Source: JAFCUW01 sp049897565 (GTDB lineage: Bacteria; Pseudomonadota; Gammaproteobacteria; Burkholderiales; Burkholderiaceae_D). Taken from it: DNA of 64,000 nucleotides. The translations under genes and the position numbers were made by a program. Below, in pieces: positions 54,955 through 62,626 of the stretch. Each line of letters starts with the position of its first letter. Positions within the stretch are counted from its first letter, which is position 1. The DNA lies in contig NZ_JAFCWM010000004.1 of NCBI RefSeq assembly GCF_049897565.1, positions 124,001 to 188,000 of the forward strand. Reading direction: 5' to 3'. The notes under the pieces are model-generated. The model had not been told where the DNA came from, made no database searches, and worked only from the letters and a program-made list of their open reading frames with translations.

Positions 54955-55434
54955 TCAGGCCAGGATGGTGCCGATCCGGTCAAGTTCCGTTTTCAGTGCG
55001 GCCTTGTCGTTGGCCAGCTCGGCCAGGGGCAGCGCAAGAAATGCTTCGATGCGCGCGCGGATGATGCGATAGGTCTGCTCGAAAGCGGTGTTGATGTCTT
55101 CCTCCGTGCCGACGATGTGGCCGGGATCGTCGACGCCCCAGTGCGTACGCAGCACCGGGCCCAGATAGGCCGGGCAGGTTTCGCCAGCGGCGCTTCCGCA
55201 CACGGTAACGACAATATCGGGCGTCACCGGCAGGTCGTCCCACGACTTGCTGTAGTAGCCCTGGGTCGAAATGCCTTTGCTGTGCAACAGTGCCACAGCG
55301 CGTGTGTGAAGCTTGCCGGCCGGCTGGCTGCCGGCGCTGATCGCCTTCAGCCACGACGGCGCCAGGTGGTTGAAGGTTGCTTCAGAGAGGATGGAGCGGC
55401 AAGAGTTGCCGGTGCAAAGAAAGAGAATGTTCAT
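54955..55434 (-). CDS. arsC: Low-molecular-weight phosphatase-type arsenate reductase (copy 1)
   Basis: 159 residues. The active-site loop at the N-terminus is LFLCTGNSCRS, the LMW-PTP P-loop with Cys-x5-R. Two more Cys in VVTVCGSAAGETCPAYLG match the redox relay of thioredoxin/mycothiol-type ArsC. The start at 55434 (MNILFLC) gives the family N-terminus. It lies 72 bp from arsB and 19 bp from copy 2. Confidence 0.88.
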   Translation of the reverse strand: MNILFLCTGNSCRSILSEATFNHLAPSWLKAISAGSQPAGKLHTRAVALLHSKGISTQGYYSKSWDDLPVTPDIVVTVCGSAAGETCPAYLGPVLRTHWGVDDPGHIVGTEEDINTAFEQTYRIIRARIEAFLALPLAELANDKAALKTELDRIGTILA

Positions 55435-55453
55435 ATGGGCTTTGAGGCGACAA

Positions 55454-55954
55454 TTAAACTGGGGTAGTGCCGATGGTCTGGATTTCACGCTGGATCGCGT
55501 TTTTTTCCAGCATGTGCAGAGGCAGGCTCAGAAAAATGTTCACGCGTGTCATGATCTGGCGGAAGATGCGATGGAACGCGGCGCGCTTTTCCTCATCGGT
55601 TCCGACTACTGCCGCAGGGTCTTCGAAACCCCAGTGCGCTGACATGGGATGGCCGGGCCAGTACGGACACACCTCGCCGGCGGCGTTGTCGCAAACGGTG
55701 AAAATTAAATCCATGTGAGGCGCGGCCGGCGTCGCAAATTCATCCCAGCTTTTGCTGCGCAGAAGCTCGATTGGATACCCCGTTTCGGTCACCAGCTCAA
55801 GGGCAAATGGGTTGACTGTGCCGCCAGGGTGACTGCCGGCTGAAAAGCCACGGAAGCGGCCCTTGGCCATCGTCGTCAACAGGGCTTCGGCCATGATGCT
55901 GCGGGCCGAGTTGCCGGTGCAGAGGAATAGTACGTTGTAAATCTTCTCTTGCAT
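55454..55954 (-). CDS. arsC: Low-molecular-weight phosphatase-type arsenate reductase (copy 2)
   Basis: 166 residues. P-loop LFLCTGNSARS with catalytic Cys; later DLIFTVCDNAAGEVCPYWPGHP supplies the other two cysteines. Only moderately similar to copy 1 (for example CTGNSAR versus CTGNSCR), so not a recent duplication. ATG at 55954 with GGAG upstream, 13 bp after arsR. It may use a different reductant or act as a phosphatase. Confidence 0.9.
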   Translation of the reverse strand: MQEKIYNVLFLCTGNSARSIMAEALLTTMAKGRFRGFSAGSHPGGTVNPFALELVTETGYPIELLRSKSWDEFATPAAPHMDLIFTVCDNAAGEVCPYWPGHPMSAHWGFEDPAAVVGTDEEKRAAFHRIFRQIMTRVNIFLSLPLHMLEKNAIQREIQTIGTTPV

Positions 55955-55967
55955 GGGAAGCTCCAGG

Positions 55968-56297
55968 TCAGGTGGGCGATGTCGTGGCGTCGCGGGCTAC
56001 CGGGCCGCAAGGGACGCCGCCGCAGCAATTTTCGGTCAGGTAGCCGATCAGATTATTCATGACAACAACATCGGTCGAGTAAATGATGAAGCGGCCTTCG
56101 CTGCGCGCAGTGATAAGCCTGGCGTGCGAGAGTTCCTTCAAGTGAAACGACAGCGAAGAAGGCGCGATGTCGAGTTGCTCGGCGATCCTGGTCGCAGCCA
56201 TTCCTTCGGCGCCCACTTGTACCAGCAGCCGAAAAATGGCGAGCCGGCTCTCTTGGGCGATAGCGGACAAGGCCGTCAACACTTGCTTGGTATCCAT
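55968..56297 (-). CDS. arsR: ArsR-family repressor of the ars operon
   Basis: 109 residues. Winged helix with the recognition helix in LDIAPSSLSFHLKELSHARLI. The helix-3 ELCVC(D) arsenic site of the R773 type is missing; instead cysteines sit at the C-terminus (NCCGGVPC), as in ArsR variants with a relocated As(III) site. ATG at 56297 has GGAAGTG ahead; an ATG at 56312 is also in frame. Two 16-bp repeats upstream are its likely operators. Confidence 0.93.
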   Translation of the reverse strand: MDTKQVLTALSAIAQESRLAIFRLLVQVGAEGMAATRIAEQLDIAPSSLSFHLKELSHARLITARSEGRFIIYSTDVVVMNNLIGYLTENCCGGVPCGPVARDATTSPT

Positions 56298-56314
56298 ATG
56301 ATTCACTTCCATGA

Positions 56315-56372
56315 TTCAGTAATTATTGAACTATTCTAGCTCAGAAGCTACAACGCTTCAAATATTATCGAA
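56315..56372. promoter_or_regulatory. Two operator-like repeats upstream of arsR
   Basis: TTCAGTAATTATTGAA (56315-56330) and TTCAAATATTATCGAA (56357-56372) share the pattern TTCA-N4-ATTAT-GAA and are 42 bp apart centre to centre, four helical turns. They lie in an AT-rich patch. ArsR proteins bind TTCA/TGAA-type dyads, so these are probable operators. Confidence 0.65.
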
Positions 56373-56444
56373 TTATCGTGACAGTGCGGTGACATCGTTC
56401 AGGCACGATGGGTTAGTGCGACGGTCTTGGTGCCTAGCAACTAA

Positions 56445-56495
56445 AACCCGTCGTGCCCGCCATTGGCGGACCCGACTTCGCGCGCGGGCGGGACC
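56445..56495. repeat. Palindromic intergenic repeat, copy 2 (inverted)
   Basis: Bases 56449-56479 are identical to the reverse complement of 4310-4340. The flanks again pair (GACTTCGCGCGCGGGCGGG region), but this copy is less symmetric than the first. It sits between the ars operon and the oxidase operon. Confidence 0.8.
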
Positions 56496-56522
56496 CCTGG
56501 TGAGCTGACTGAACCGCTATGG

Positions 56523-58727
56523 CTAGATGATCGCCGGCAGCTTCGCCAGCAGCTTGTCGAGCGTGATCGGATACTCGCGCACCCGCACCCCGGTCGCGTT
56601 GTAGATCGCGTTGGCAACGGCGGCGCCCACGCCGCAAATGCCAAGCTCGCCCACGCCCTTCGCCTTCATCGGCGACGACATCGGATCAGTCTCGTCCAGG
56701 AAAATCACTTCCTGGTGCGGAATGTCCGCATGCACCGGCACTTCGTAGCTGGCCAGGTCATGGTTGACGAAGAAACCGAAGTCCTGCCGGGTATCGACGT
56801 ACAACTCTTCCATCAGCGCCGCGCCCACGCCCATCGTCATCGCGCCGATCACCTGGCTGCGCGCCGACTTCGGATTGAGGATGCGCCCGGCGGCGCAGAC
56901 GGCCAGCATGCGCCGCACCCGCGTCTCGCCCGTGAAGGCATCGACCGCCACTTCGACGAAATGGGCGCCGAAGGTCGACTGCTGGAACTTTTTGTCGAGG
57001 TCGCCGTATTCCATGAAGTCCTCGGCCGTCAACGGGCCGTTGGCGGCAGCCTGGCGCAAGGGCAGGGAGCGGCCGCCCGATTTCACCATGCCATCGGCAA
57101 ACTCCACATCGGCGGCAGCCAGCCCCAGCTTTTCGGCCACCGCGGTGCGCATCTTGGCGCAAGCGGCGTACACGCCGGCGGTCGAACTGTTGCCACCCCA
57201 CTGGCCGCCGGAACCGGCCGAGACCGGAAAGTCGGAGTCGCCCAGCTTGACGGCCACCATGTTCAGCGGCACGCCCATCATTTCGGCGGCAGTCTGGGCG
57301 ATGATGGTGTAACTGCCGGTGCCGATGTCGGTCATGTCGGTTTCCACCGTTACCAGGCCGTTCACGTCGAGGCGGATGCGCGCGGCCGACTTCATCACCA
57401 CGTTGTTGCGGAAAGCGGACGCCACGCCCATGCCGATCAGCCATTGGCCTTCGCGCACCTTGCCCGGCACCGGGTTGCGCTTGTTCCAGCCGAAGCGCTC
57501 GGCGCCGCTGCGCATGCAGTCGATCAGGCGGCGCTGCGAGAAGCGGCGGTCCGGCTTTTCAGGATCGACCTTGGTGTCGTTGAGGATGCGGAACGTCACC
57601 GGATCGATCTTCAGCTTGTCGGCCATTTCGTCCATGGCGATTTCAAGCGCCATCAGGCCCGGCGCCTCGCCCGGCGCGCGCATCGCATTGCCTTCGGGCA
57701 AGTCGAGCACGGCCAGGCGCATCGACGTCATGCGGTTCGGGCCGGCATAGAGCAGGCGGGTCTGCTGCACGGCGACTTCGAGGTTGCCGCCGGGCAGGTC
57801 GCCGGACCACGATTCATGGCCGATCGACGTGATCTTGCCGTCGCGGCTGGCGCCGATGCGGATGCGCTGGATCGTCGCCGGCCGGTGCGTCGTGTTATTG
57901 ATCATCATCGGCCGTGGCAGCGCCACCTTGACCGGCCGCTTGGCCGCGCGCGCGCCGAGCGCGGCCAGCACCGCTTCGGCGCGCAGGAACAGCTTGCCGC
58001 CGAAGCCGCCGCCGATGAACGGCGATATCAGGCGCACGTTTTCCTTCGGCACGCCGAGCGTCTTGGCCAGGTCGCCGCGCGTCCAGTTGATCATCTGGTT
58101 CGACGTCCACACGGTCAGCTTGTCGCCTTCCCACGCGGCGATCGACGCGTGCGGCTCCATCATCGCGTGCGACTGGTCGGGCGTGGTGTAGGTGGCGTCG
58201 AGCTTGACCGGCGCTGCGGCGAACGCGCCGGCGAAGTTGCCGAACTTCGAATCGGGCTGGTCTTTCTTCGGTTTTTTGGCGGTATCCTTCGCCTTCGCCA
58301 GGTCGTAGGCGCCGGTGGCCTTGATGTACTTCACGCGCACCAGGCCGGCGGCGGCGCGCGCCTGTTCGAACGTTTCGGCGACCACCAGCGCGACCGCCTG
58401 GTGATAGTGATCCACTTCAGGACCGGCCAGCAGCTTGGCGGTATTGAAGTCGCCCTTGCCGAGCTTGCCGGCGCTGTCGGCGGTGACGATGGTGAGCACG
58501 CCCGGCGCGCGGCGCGCCTCGGCCAGGTCGATCGAGCCGATGCGGCCCTTCGATATGGCGGCGGCGACGACGTAGCCAACCGCCGCATTCGGCGCGGCGG
58601 CGTGCTGTTCATGCGCATACAGCGCGGTGCCGGTGGTCTTCATCGGACCGTCGATGCGGTCGACCGGCTTGCCGACAATCTTCAGCTGGTCGATCGGATT
58701 GGTGGTGGCGGGCGTGGAAAATTTCAT
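56523..58727 (-). CDS. paoC: Molybdenum-binding large subunit of an aldehyde oxidase (PaoC-like)
   Basis: 734 residues of the xanthine-dehydrogenase family. Conserved regions: the GGGFGGKLF motif, TPDQSHAMMEPHASIAAWE, DIGTGSYTIIAQTAAEMMG, and the catalytic base Glu in GVGELGICGVGAAVANAI near the C-terminus. Together with the FAD and 2Fe-2S subunits it oxidises aldehydes in the periplasm. ATG at 58727, four bases after paoB ends. No PaoD-type chaperone follows; the next sequence is the palindromic repeat and the ars region. Confidence 0.9.
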   Translation of the reverse strand: MKFSTPATTNPIDQLKIVGKPVDRIDGPMKTTGTALYAHEQHAAAPNAAVGYVVAAAISKGRIGSIDLAEARRAPGVLTIVTADSAGKLGKGDFNTAKLLAGPEVDHYHQAVALVVAETFEQARAAAGLVRVKYIKATGAYDLAKAKDTAKKPKKDQPDSKFGNFAGAFAAAPVKLDATYTTPDQSHAMMEPHASIAAWEGDKLTVWTSNQMINWTRGDLAKTLGVPKENVRLISPFIGGGFGGKLFLRAEAVLAALGARAAKRPVKVALPRPMMINNTTHRPATIQRIRIGASRDGKITSIGHESWSGDLPGGNLEVAVQQTRLLYAGPNRMTSMRLAVLDLPEGNAMRAPGEAPGLMALEIAMDEMADKLKIDPVTFRILNDTKVDPEKPDRRFSQRRLIDCMRSGAERFGWNKRNPVPGKVREGQWLIGMGVASAFRNNVVMKSAARIRLDVNGLVTVETDMTDIGTGSYTIIAQTAAEMMGVPLNMVAVKLGDSDFPVSAGSGGQWGGNSSTAGVYAACAKMRTAVAEKLGLAAADVEFADGMVKSGGRSLPLRQAAANGPLTAEDFMEYGDLDKKFQQSTFGAHFVEVAVDAFTGETRVRRMLAVCAAGRILNPKSARSQVIGAMTMGVGAALMEELYVDTRQDFGFFVNHDLASYEVPVHADIPHQEVIFLDETDPMSSPMKAKGVGELGICGVGAAVANAIYNATGVRVREYPITLDKLLAKLPAII

Positions 58728-58731
58728 GGGG

Positions 58732-59685
58732 TCAGCCTTTCTTCGCGTCCGCCATCACGGCGGCGAGGGTCCGCTGGACCAGGATAGTTTTGAAGGCGTT
58801 GTGCGCCGTGGTCTTGCCGCCGGCCAGCATCTGGTCGGCAACGACTTTGGCGCCGCGCGGCAAGCTCGCTTCAGCCGCCTCGACGCGCCACGGCTTGTGC
58901 GCCACGCCGCCGAGGGCGACGCGGCCGCTGCCGTCGGGCTGGATGATGGCCGCCACCGAGATCAGGGCAAACGCGTACGACGAGCGGTCGCGCACCTTGC
59001 GGTACACCTGCCGACCGCCCACCGGCTTTGGCAGCTTGACGCTGGTGATCAGTTCGCCTGGCATCAGCGCGTTTTCGATATGCGGCGTATTCCCCGGCAG
59101 CTGATGGAAGTCGGCGATCGCAATCGTGCGCACCGAGCCGTCCGGGCGGATCGTTTCGATCTCGGCGTCGAGCACGCGCATCGCGATCGCCATGTCGCTC
59201 GGGTGGGTGGCGATGCACGATTCGCTCGAACCGACGATGGCGTGGGCGCGGCTGATGCCGCCAATGGCGGAGCAGCCGCTGCCCGGCACGCGCTTGTTGC
59301 ACGGCTGGTTGGTGTCGTAGAAATAGGTGCAGCGGGTGCGCTGCAGCAGGTTGCCCGACGTGGTGGCCTTGTTGCGCAGCTGCCCGGAAGCGCCCGACAG
59401 CAAGGCGCGCGACAGCACCGCGTAGTCGCGCCGCACGCGCAGGTCCGACGCCAGGTCGGTGTTGCGCACCAGGGCGCCGACGCGCAGCGAGCCGTCGGCA
59501 AGCGCTTCGATTTTGTTGAGTGCCAGGCCGTTGACATCGATCAGGTGGGTCGGCGTCTCGATTTCGAGCTTCATCAGGTCGAGCAGGTTGGTGCCGCCGG
59601 CGATGAACCTGGCGTTCGGGTTGCGCAGCGCGGCGGCCGCCGCGTCGGCCGGCGTAGTTGCGCGCTGATAGGTAAACGCCTTCAT
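58732..59685 (-). CDS. paoB: FAD-binding subunit of aldehyde oxidase (PaoB-like)
   Basis: 317 residues. N-terminal FAD domain with FIAGGTNLLDLMKLEIETP, and the extra 4Fe-4S cysteines peculiar to PaoB (QRTRCTYFYD, NQPCNK, GSGCSAIGG). Passes electrons between the 2Fe-2S subunit and the molybdenum site's acceptor. It overlaps paoA by four bases (ATGA). Confidence 0.92.
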   Translation of the reverse strand: MKAFTYQRATTPADAAAAALRNPNARFIAGGTNLLDLMKLEIETPTHLIDVNGLALNKIEALADGSLRVGALVRNTDLASDLRVRRDYAVLSRALLSGASGQLRNKATTSGNLLQRTRCTYFYDTNQPCNKRVPGSGCSAIGGISRAHAIVGSSESCIATHPSDMAIAMRVLDAEIETIRPDGSVRTIAIADFHQLPGNTPHIENALMPGELITSVKLPKPVGGRQVYRKVRDRSSYAFALISVAAIIQPDGSGRVALGGVAHKPWRVEAAEASLPRGAKVVADQMLAGGKTTAHNAFKTILVQRTLAAVMADAKKG

Positions 59686-60332
59686 GTCGTGCTCCCGGCC
59701 ACCTCGGTGATTGCATCGAGGATATTTGAATAGGCGCCGCAGCGGCAGATGTTGCCGCTCATGCGCTCGCGGATTTCTTCGGCGTTCATTTGCGGCGGCG
59801 CGCCAAGGTCGGCGGTGACGTGGCTCGGAATGCCTTGCTTGATTTCACCGATGACCGCAACGGCCGAGCAGATCTGCCCGGGGGTGCAGTAGCCGCACTG
59901 GTAGCCGTCGTGCTTGACGAAGGCGCTCTGCATCGCGTGCATCTTGCCCGGGTTGCCGAGCCCTTCGATCGTCGTGACGCTGGCGCCTTCGTGCATTACG
60001 GCGAGCGTGAGGCAGGAATTGATGCGGCGGCCGTCGACGATGACGGTGCAGGCGCCGCACTGGCCGTGGTCGCAGCCTTTCTTGGTGCCGGTCAGGTGCA
60101 GGTTCTCGCGCAGCGCGTCGAGCAGTGACGTGCGCGTGTCGACGTCGAGCTGGCGGCTGGTGCCGTTGACGTTGATCGATACTTTGTTGACCACCGGAGC
60201 CATGCCGGGCGCGGCCGCAGTGGATGCTTGCTGGGCGCCGGCCAACGAGGGCACCGCGGCAGCGGAGGCCGATATCGCACTGATGATCAGCAGGTCGCGC
60301 CTGGTAATTTTTACGTCGTTGAAGTCGTCCAT
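59682..60332 (-). CDS. paoA: 2Fe-2S subunit of aldehyde oxidase with Tat signal (PaoA-like)
   Basis: 216 residues. A twin-arginine signal (ITRRDLLIISAISASAAAV) exports the assembled complex. Then a plant-type 2Fe-2S domain (CDHGQCGACTVIVDGRRINSC) and a second 2Fe-2S domain (CGYCTPGQICSA; GNICRCGAYSNI). First gene of the operon. The Tat signal on this subunit is the usual way the three-subunit PaoABC enzyme reaches the periplasm. Confidence 0.94.
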   Translation of the reverse strand: MDDFNDVKITRRDLLIISAISASAAAVPSLAGAQQASTAAAPGMAPVVNKVSINVNGTSRQLDVDTRTSLLDALRENLHLTGTKKGCDHGQCGACTVIVDGRRINSCLTLAVMHEGASVTTIEGLGNPGKMHAMQSAFVKHDGYQCGYCTPGQICSAVAVIGEIKQGIPSHVTADLGAPPQMNAEEIRERMSGNICRCGAYSNILDAITEVAGSTT

Positions 60333-60627
60333 CGTGGTTGCACCTGTACGTGATGTGGTGACGTCCTTCGCGAACGAACGCTACGTATCTTTGCGAAGGG
60401 CAATAAAAGGGCGGCATATGCTACCAGGCTCCGTTCTATTTTATGCCAGTTTTAAAAAAATGGTAAATACGGTAGAGCGCTGGGGCTCATGAGCGCGATT
60501 CATGAGTGAAGTTCGGCGCGTCGAAGGTCGATCGACCAATCATGAGCAGCGTCAGGGGAATGCGCCGCGCGAGCTTGCGCTGGCGCGGGAATGTGGGAAG
60601 CTTTGCCGGGGCCATGGAGGGCGGGGC

Positions 60628-60960
60628 ATGAATCGTACGCTGATCTATCTGCTGACGTTCGCCGGCTTGACGGCTGCCGCCGCGCTGGCGACCGTGTACG
60701 TACAGCGCGTGGCGGAAGACGAAGCGAGCACCATCGCCAAGGCCGGCGTGAGCCTCGCGCAGGCGGTCGGCATCGCCGAGCGTCACGTCGGCGGCAGGGC
60801 CGTGAGCGCCGATTATGAGGATCAGCACGGGCAATGGGTATTCGCGGTCGAAGTCGTCAAGGGCAAAGGCACGATGGACGTCACCGTCGAAGCGTCGACC
60901 GGCAAGGTGCTGGCCGCGGTCGGCAACATCGACCCCAGCATCGAGCCGGACAAGGAGTAG
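60628..60960 (+). CDS. PepSY-domain membrane protein
   Basis: 110 residues. One N-terminal helix (TLIYLLTFAGLTAAAALATVYV), then a PepSY domain: SLAQAVGIAERHVGGRAVSADYEDQ-GQWVFAVEVV and DVTVEASTGKVLAAV. Likely faces the periplasm. The start at 60628 has GGAGGG upstream; the long open frame before it is unlikely to be translated. PepSY domains often modulate peptidases or sensor kinases; no partner is next to it. Confidence 0.8.
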   Translation: MNRTLIYLLTFAGLTAAAALATVYVQRVAEDEASTIAKAGVSLAQAVGIAERHVGGRAVSADYEDQHGQWVFAVEVVKGKGTMDVTVEASTGKVLAAVGNIDPSIEPDKE

Positions 60961-60975
60961 GGCAGCAGTCGCCAG

Positions 60976-61290
60976 TCAGGTGGATGCAAGCAGACGCCCG
61001 CAGCAAATCACCGCTATCCAGATCGCCAGCGACGCCAGCGCCTGAATGCACGCCAGCGCCGGCGCAGGCTTCGTCGTGTCCACGGCCCAACCGTGCGATA
61101 CACACCAACGTGAAACATCAGCGCGTCGAAGCCGGCCAGCACGATCAGCAGCAGCTTCAGCTGGAACACCCGGTTGCTGACGCATAGTGCGGATGCGCCG
61201 AAAACATCATCACACCCGCGGGCACGATCAGCGCCAGGCTCGCCACCGACCACGGCAGCAGATGGCGGCCAAGCTGCTGCACCGGCATTG
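60976..61290 (-). pseudogene. C-terminal fragment of a four-helix membrane protein, frameshifted
   Basis: Three frames supply consecutive hydrophobic helices: LLPWSVASLALIVPAGVMMFSAHPHYA, then RVFQLKLLLIVLAGFDALMFHVGVYRT (frame change near 61180), then PALACIQALASLAIWIAVICCGRLLA (change near 61090) to a stop at 60976. The order resembles DUF6644-type membrane proteins common in this family of bacteria, an uncertain assignment. The N-terminal half ends at the nested repeat at 61302. Decayed. Confidence 0.6.
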
Positions 61291-61301
61291 TACGCGCGCA
61301 A

Positions 61302-61402
61302 CAGCAGGGGTCTGACCCGGCGTTGGGGTCAGACCCCGAATTTGTCAGGCCGGCGAATCCGGGGTCTGACCCCAAGTGAAAAACGGGTCAGACCCCTGCT
61401 GT
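61302..61402. repeat. 101-bp nested inverted repeat built from GGGGTCTGACCCC units
   Basis: Outer arms of 18 bp (61302-61319 and 61385-61402) are perfect inverted repeats. Inside lie a second inverted pair, GGGGTCAGACCCC (61325-61337) and GGGGTCTGACCCC (61361-61373). It can form a long cruciform or RNA hairpin on either strand. Located between the decayed membrane gene and the aminotransferase. REP/BIME-like. Confidence 0.85.
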
Positions 61403-61483
61403 TAGCGCGGCATGGCGTTTCTGCTATTCTTCAGGCAGTCAGCGTACTTCCTGCAACCCGATCCATTTTTGTAAGAGGCAAAC

Positions 61484-62611
61484 ATGCCAGGCCTGCTCCC
61501 CGACGTCGACCCCGACGGACTGCTCGAATACTCCGTGGTCTATTCGGACCGCGCAATCAACCACATGTCGCAATCGTTCCAGCGCGTGATGCGCGATATT
61601 TCCGCTACGCTCAAGGACGTCTACAACGCGCAGTCAGCCATCGTGGTGCCAGGCAGCGGCACCTTTGGCATGGAAGCGGTCGCGCGGCAATTTGCCACCG
61701 GCAAGCACTGCCTGGTGATCCGCAACGGCTGGTTCAGTTTCCGCTGGACCCAGATCTTCGACCTGGGCAGCATTCCTTCCAGCTCGACCGTGCTGAAGGC
61801 GCGCCGCGTCGACGACAGCCGCCAGGCGGCGTTCGCGCCCGCGCCGATCGCCGAAGTGGTGGCCGCCATCGCGGCGGAAAAGCCGGCGGTCGTGTTCGCG
61901 CCGCATGTGGAGACAGCGTCCGGCATCATCTTGCCTGACGACTACCTGCGCCAGGTTGCCGACGCCGTGCATGCGGTGGGCGGGCTGTTCGTGCTCGACT
62001 GCATCGCCTCGGGCACCGTGTGGGTCGACATGCAGGCCACCGGCGTCGATGTGCTGATCAGTGCGCCGCAAAAGGGCTGGAGTGGCTCGCCGTGCTGCGC
62101 GCTGGTGATGCTCAGTGCGCTGGCGCGCGACAAGATCGAATCGACCACCAGCACCAGTTTCGCCTGCGACCTGCGCAAGTGGCTGCAGATCATGGAGGTG
62201 TACGAACAGGGCGGCTTTGCCTACCATGCGACGATGCCGACCGATGCGCTGGCCGTGCTGCGCGACGTGATGAAGGAGACGACCGCCTACGGCTTCGACA
62301 AGGTGTGTGCCGAGCAGCAGGAGCTGGGCAGGCGAGTGCGCGCGCTGCTGGCCGAAAAAGGTTTCCGGAGCGTGGCGGCGCCGGGGTTCGAGGCGCCGGG
62401 CGTGATCGTCAGCTATACCGATGACGACGCCATGCAGTCGGCCAGGAAGTTCGTCGCCGCCGGCGTGCAGATCGGCGCCGGCGTGCCCTTGCAATGCGAC
62501 GAGCCGGCCGACTTCAAGACCTTCCGCATCGGCTTGTTCGGGCTCGACAAGTTGCACAACATCGAGCGCACCGTGAGCACGTTTGCCGCCGCGCTCGACA
62601 AGATGGGGTAG
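61484..62611 (+). CDS. Class V aminotransferase (alanine/serine-glyoxylate type)
   Basis: 375 residues, fold-type I PLP enzyme. The PLP-binding Lys197 is in APQKGWSGSP, the aspartate contacting the ring is in FVLDCIASG, and VVPGSGTFGMEAVARQF binds phosphate. Closest by pattern to alanine-glyoxylate/serine-glyoxylate/pyruvate aminotransferases. Cytosolic. GTAAGAGGC lies before the ATG at 61484. The exact amino donor is not readable. Confidence 0.9.
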   Translation: MPGLLPDVDPDGLLEYSVVYSDRAINHMSQSFQRVMRDISATLKDVYNAQSAIVVPGSGTFGMEAVARQFATGKHCLVIRNGWFSFRWTQIFDLGSIPSSSTVLKARRVDDSRQAAFAPAPIAEVVAAIAAEKPAVVFAPHVETASGIILPDDYLRQVADAVHAVGGLFVLDCIASGTVWVDMQATGVDVLISAPQKGWSGSPCCALVMLSALARDKIESTTSTSFACDLRKWLQIMEVYEQGGFAYHATMPTDALAVLRDVMKETTAYGFDKVCAEQQELGRRVRALLAEKGFRSVAAPGFEAPGVIVSYTDDDAMQSARKFVAAGVQIGAGVPLQCDEPADFKTFRIGLFGLDKLHNIERTVSTFAAALDKMG

Positions 62612-62626
62612 CGTCCCGTGCGGCTA

